7,860 bases of DNA from Candidatus Babelota bacterium (GTDB taxonomy: Bacteria > Babelota > Babeliae > Babelales > JAUPTZ01): contig JAUPVI010000044.1 in the NCBI GenBank assembly GCA_030917105.1, positions 1 to 7,860 on the forward strand, given 5' to 3'. Every line of letters begins with the position of its first letter. The first letter of the stretch is position 1. Both the position numbers and the translations under genes were made by a program. Under the pieces are notes generated by a model. It saw only the letters and a list, made by a program, of their open reading frames with translations, ran no database searches and was not told the origin of the DNA. This document shows, piece after piece, positions 5,745 to 7,860 of this stretch.

Positions 5745-6796
5745 TCATCAATAACACCAGACCCAAGACACACATCCCCGTTATACATAACCGCGAATTG
5801 CCCCGGCGCAAGGCCTTGATCTCGCTTAGCCAACAGCACCGCATACCGCCCATCGGCAAGTGGTTTTAGCTCTGCCATCACCCGTTCCGGGCCATGCCGC
5901 ACTTTCATGCTGACGGTGCTCAATTCAGGCCGTTGACCAATAAAATGGACATCACGCATCACAAAAGCATCGCGTTTCTTGTCTTCAGCGTGATAGCGAC
6001 GCGAGACAAAAACCGCATTCGTTGCTGTATCTTTGCGCACCACATACCACGGGCCACCGGAAAGGCGAAGCCCATGGCGCTGACCAATAGTATGAAACCA
6101 AAAGCCGTTATGCGACCCGAGCAGGTCGCCGGTTTCTTCTTCGATAATATCTCCCGCTTGCGTGCCAAGGTAATGTTCAATAAATTCAGTAAAGCTAATT
6201 TTGCCCAAAAAGCAAATCCCCTGGGAATCTTTACGATCCCGAGACGGCACAAGATACCGCTGCGCCTCTTCGCGAACTTCTTGCTTGGTCATGTGGCCAA
6301 TCGGCAGCAAAATACGACTCAGCTGCGCTTGGCTTAGATGGGAGAGAAAATAGGTCTGATCTTTTACTTCGTCCGGGCTACAGAAAAGCTCGTAGGAGCC
6401 ATCGGCTGCTTGGCGAATTTGGCCATAATGGCCGCTTGCTACTTTTTCGTAAGAGCTATCAATTGCTTCTAAAAATGCCCCAAACTTAATGCGAGCATTA
6501 CAGAGGACATCGGGGCTTGGCGTTCGACCGGCACGAACTTCGTTAATGGTGTAAGAAACAATGCGATCGCGATACGCTTCCTGCAACGGAACAACCTGCA
6601 ACGGAATGCTCAATTGCTCACACAGCGCACGCACAAAAGAGAGGTCTTCTTCCCAGGGGCAATCGCCTAAAAAAGAAAGCTCATCTTCCAGCCAAATCTT
6701 GAGATAAAAAGCGGTGACCTCATGCCCCTGCTCATGCAAACGGGCAAGTGCCACCGAACTATCAACCCCACCAGATACCAACACTGCAATTTTCAT
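5741..6796 (-). CDS. mnmA: tRNA-specific 2-thiouridylase MnmA
   Basis: This 351-residue cytoplasmic enzyme makes 2-thiouridine at the wobble position (U34) of tRNA-Lys, -Glu and -Gln, using ATP to adenylate the base and sulfur relayed as a persulfide. The N-terminal PP-loop SGGVDSS is at 8-14. SPDVLCN contains Asp96 and the first catalytic Cys99; SQGICFLG contains the second, Cys195, matching the family's Asp/Cys...Cys arrangement. GHYGQI (122-127), DQTYFLS (146-152) and HTIGQRHGLRL (235-245) are further family signatures, and the C-terminal beta-barrel domain is complete. A strong AGGGAG-type ribosome binding site (complement of 6801-6807) precedes the ATG. Several details (an insert with CPWEEDL at 46-52, GFWFHTIGQRHGLRL, GGPWYVV) recall the plant organelle version more than the E. 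coli one; this is from memory. The gene lies between two unrelated large-protein genes on the same strand. Confidence 0.96.
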   Translation of the reverse strand: MKIAVLVSGGVDSSVALARLHEQGHEVTAFYLKIWLEDELSFLGDCPWEEDLSFVRALCEQLSIPLQVVPLQEAYRDRIVSYTINEVRAGRTPSPDVLCNARIKFGAFLEAIDSSYEKVASGHYGQIRQAADGSYELFCSPDEVKDQTYFLSHLSQAQLSRILLPIGHMTKQEVREEAQRYLVPSRDRKDSQGICFLGKISFTEFIEHYLGTQAGDIIEEETGDLLGSHNGFWFHTIGQRHGLRLSGGPWYVVRKDTATNAVFVSRRYHAEDKKRDAFVMRDVHFIGQRPELSTVSMKVRHGPERVMAELKPLADGRYAVLLAKRDQGLAPGQFAVMYNGDVCLGSGVIDD

Positions 6797-6800
6797 ATAT

Positions 6801-6848
6801 CTCCCTAAAAAAGCCTACATTTACAAGGCTTTTGACCCGATCAGTATA
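6801..6848 (-). promoter_or_regulatory. Promoter -10, leader and ribosome binding site of mnmA
   Basis: On the minus strand TATACT (complement of 6843-6848) lies within GTATACTGA, the same nine-base string as upstream of the large gene, and within the perfect 10-base palindrome CAGTATACTG (6842-6851). No good -35 is visible. TAGGGAG (complement of 6801-6807) is the ribosome binding site. The leader between holds the hairpin described separately. Confidence 0.45.
6806..6833 (-). terminator. Terminator-like hairpin in the mnmA leader
   Basis: Read on the minus strand, AAAAGCCT (complement of 6826-6833) pairs with AGGCTTTT (complement of 6809-6816) around a nine-base loop, and two further T residues follow before the ribosome binding site. 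It has the look of an intrinsic terminator but lies between the candidate promoter and the start codon of mnmA. It may be a second stop for the upstream gene's transcript or a leader attenuator. The stem is half A-U, so it is not very strong. Confidence 0.45.
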
Positions 6849-6860
6849 CTGTATATCCCG

Positions 6861-6895
6861 AAAAAAGAGAACGGACCCTTCTTTTGGGGCCCGTT
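6861..6895 (-). terminator. Intrinsic terminator of the partial right-hand gene
   Basis: A nine-position stem (6870-6878 with 6887-6895) has eight Watson-Crick pairs and one A-C mismatch, with an eight-base loop. On the minus strand it is followed by CTC and a run of six T residues (complement of 6861-6866). It lies about 45 bases after the stop codon at 6940-6942 of the right-hand gene, so mnmA is probably not simply co-transcribed with that gene. Confidence 0.75.
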
Positions 6896-6939
6896 TCGAA
6901 AATAATCATGCAACAACAGATAGAGAGGCCAGTAATAAC

Positions 6940-7860
6940 CTAACGTCTTCTGGAAGCCAGGGATTCACCTTCGCTAAACGCCTTTTCAAGTCCTTCGATC
7001 GAAAATGTCGGCGTCCGCGGATTGCGCGCAGCCTCCTCAACCAAAATAATAAGATTCTGACGCTGAGCGGATTCGGGCAACGATCGAATTCTCCTCTGAA
7101 GTTCAGTAGCCGATTCAGTCGAAAGCCTGCATTTCGTCAATTTTACCAACCTATATACCCTAGCCAGATCCTCATCCAAATCTTTATTTTTGTATGATTC
7201 ATAGAGAGCCGTATCAGGAACAACGTATCCAAGGATCCTCTCCAAATCTGTTTGGTCAAGTAGCGCTATATCAGCTGAATTAGCTATTTTTATCACTATT
7301 CTGGTATAACGTCTGAAGTCCTTTTCCTTGGCATTGCAAACACTTAGAAGCGAATCCATAAAACCACTCCTTTTATGTCTTTTTTTCGAATTGACATGTC
7401 CAATTAAAGCAGTCCAAGCTTTTTTAAAATCAACAGGACAAAATGCAGGCGATTCACTCTCTAACGAAGAAGCCGCGGCTTCCTCAGGATCGGTCAGACC
7501 AGCAGCACCAGCTTCAGTCAAGCTGTCCGACTCAACACCTGCTACCACAGAATCAATTAATTCATGAGGTACATCCGACCCCTCAGGCTCAACGAGCTCA
7601 GAAGGAGCCCCATCTCCAGCGCCAATGAGCGGGTTAACTTCTAAGCTCGGATCCACTTCCGCAGCGGCTGAGTCAACAGTCAACACAGAAGGCTCAGGAT
7701 TAGGTAACACTGGCGGCATAACCACTACCGTCGGCAATGGTGGCATAAGAACTCTACTCGGCTTATCAACCATGGGAAACAGCGATTCAACACGGGCCTG
7801 CATGCCAGTAAGTGACCCAGGACGTGTACACGCATGGCTCACTACTTCACGCAAAAAAGA
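6940..7860 (-). CDS. Partial gene: protein with one VPD domain, paralogous to the large protein
   Basis: The frame is open to the right edge of the window (no stop before 7860), so the 5' end lies outside. A TTG codon at 7852-7854 is unlikely to be the real start. Counting from that codon, 304 residues are visible. Residues about 35-138 form a Pro-, Ala-, Glu- and Asp-rich linker, probably disordered (proline-rich first, acidic later). Residues 143-277 hold one copy of the same domain found three times in the large protein. The protein ends with a short tail finishing in RRR. I recognise no enzymatic motif. By analogy with the large protein the missing N terminus may hold a signal peptide, but this cannot be seen. 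An intrinsic terminator follows at 6861-6895. Transcription is in the same direction as mnmA and the large gene. Confidence 0.85.
   Translation of the reverse strand, partial: SFLREVVSHACTRPGSLTGMQARVESLFPMVDKPSRVLMPPLPTVVVMPPVLPNPEPSVLTVDSAAAEVDPSLEVNPLIGAGDGAPSELVEPEGSDVPHELIDSVVAGVESDSLTEAGAAGLTDPEEAAASSLESESPAFCPVDFKKAWTALIGHVNSKKRHKRSGFMDSLLSVCNAKEKDFRRYTRIVIKIANSADIALLDQTDLERILGYVVPDTALYESYKNKDLDEDLARVYRLVKLTKCRLSTESATELQRRIRSLPESAQRQNLIILVEEAARNPRTPTFSIEGLEKAFSEGESLASRRR
7024..7428 (-). repeat. VPD domain copy 4 (residues 143-277 of the partial right-hand protein)
   Basis: It begins FKKAWTALIGHV, then SGFMDSLLSV (163-172), ILGYVVPD (207-214) followed by YESY (218-221), the helix ARVYRLVKLTK (231-241), CRLS (242-245), LQRRIRSLP (252-260) and a closing helix ending EEAAR. 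The SGF to VVPD spacing is 48 residues against 50-51 in the other copies. The region between YxxY and CRLS is the shortest of the four, so this copy may be close to the minimal domain. Confidence 0.82.

Noticed and set aside
5894..6337. Open frame of 147 codons on the plus strand
   Set aside because: It is antisense to mnmA, which has every family motif; no recognisable domain in the antisense product.
6748..7197. Open frame of 149 codons on the plus strand
   Set aside because: It runs across the mnmA start, the terminator and the end of the right-hand gene in antisense, with no ribosome binding site or domain.
1..7860. CRISPR array, tRNA or rRNA gene, insertion sequence, attachment site or replication origin
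   Set aside because: No regularly spaced direct repeats, cloverleaf-like segment, transposase or integrase frame, or flanking terminal repeats were seen by eye on either strand. The repetition in this window is at protein level only.

Overview
The window looks like a bacterial chromosome segment from a host-associated or protist-associated lineage. Candidatus Dependentiae (TM6) is my best guess; Chlamydiae-like, Legionella-like or Rickettsiales-like intracellular bacteria are alternatives. The guess rests on one housekeeping tRNA-modification gene (mnmA, of a variant that resembles my memory of the plant organelle enzyme) flanked by large, unrecognised, exported-looking, low-complexity proteins with eukaryote-like repeat segments. 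Nothing in the window fixes the taxon. The standard bacterial code (TAA and TAG used as stops) fits every gene.

Layout from left to right. (1) 1-434: no intact gene. On the minus strand at about 104-284 lies a decayed XRE-type helix-turn-helix regulator with an internal deletion and a frameshift. (2) 435-1616, plus: an intact AAA-family ATPase with a C-terminal DUF4143-like domain. (3) 1622-1637: a compact GC hairpin between two convergent genes, with a very strong U-tract on the minus strand. (4) 1658-5608, minus: a 1316-residue protein with a signal peptide or membrane-anchored N terminus, a long Pro/Ser/Ala linker, three diverged copies of an unrecognised domain of about 145 residues, an ankyrin-like segment, a pair of Sfi1-like W-containing helices, an acidic tract and a separate C-terminal domain. 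(5) 5609-5740: promoter region for that gene. (6) 5741-6796, minus: mnmA. (7) 6797-6939: promoter, leader hairpin and a terminator. (8) 6940-7860, minus: the 3' part of a second gene that runs off the window's right end and carries a fourth copy of the same domain.

The main discovery candidate is this repeated domain, marked by a hydrophobic-hydrophobic-Pro-Asp (VPD) motif followed by Tyr-x-x-Tyr and, in three copies, a downstream Cys-Arg-Leu-Ser/Thr motif. It occurs three times in one protein and once in its neighbour, with mnmA between the two genes and all in the same direction. This suggests a lineage-specific paralogous family, possibly of secreted or surface proteins acting on a eukaryotic host. 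Apart from sharing a strand, I see no functional link between mnmA and these genes, and each transcription unit seems to have its own promoter and/or terminator.
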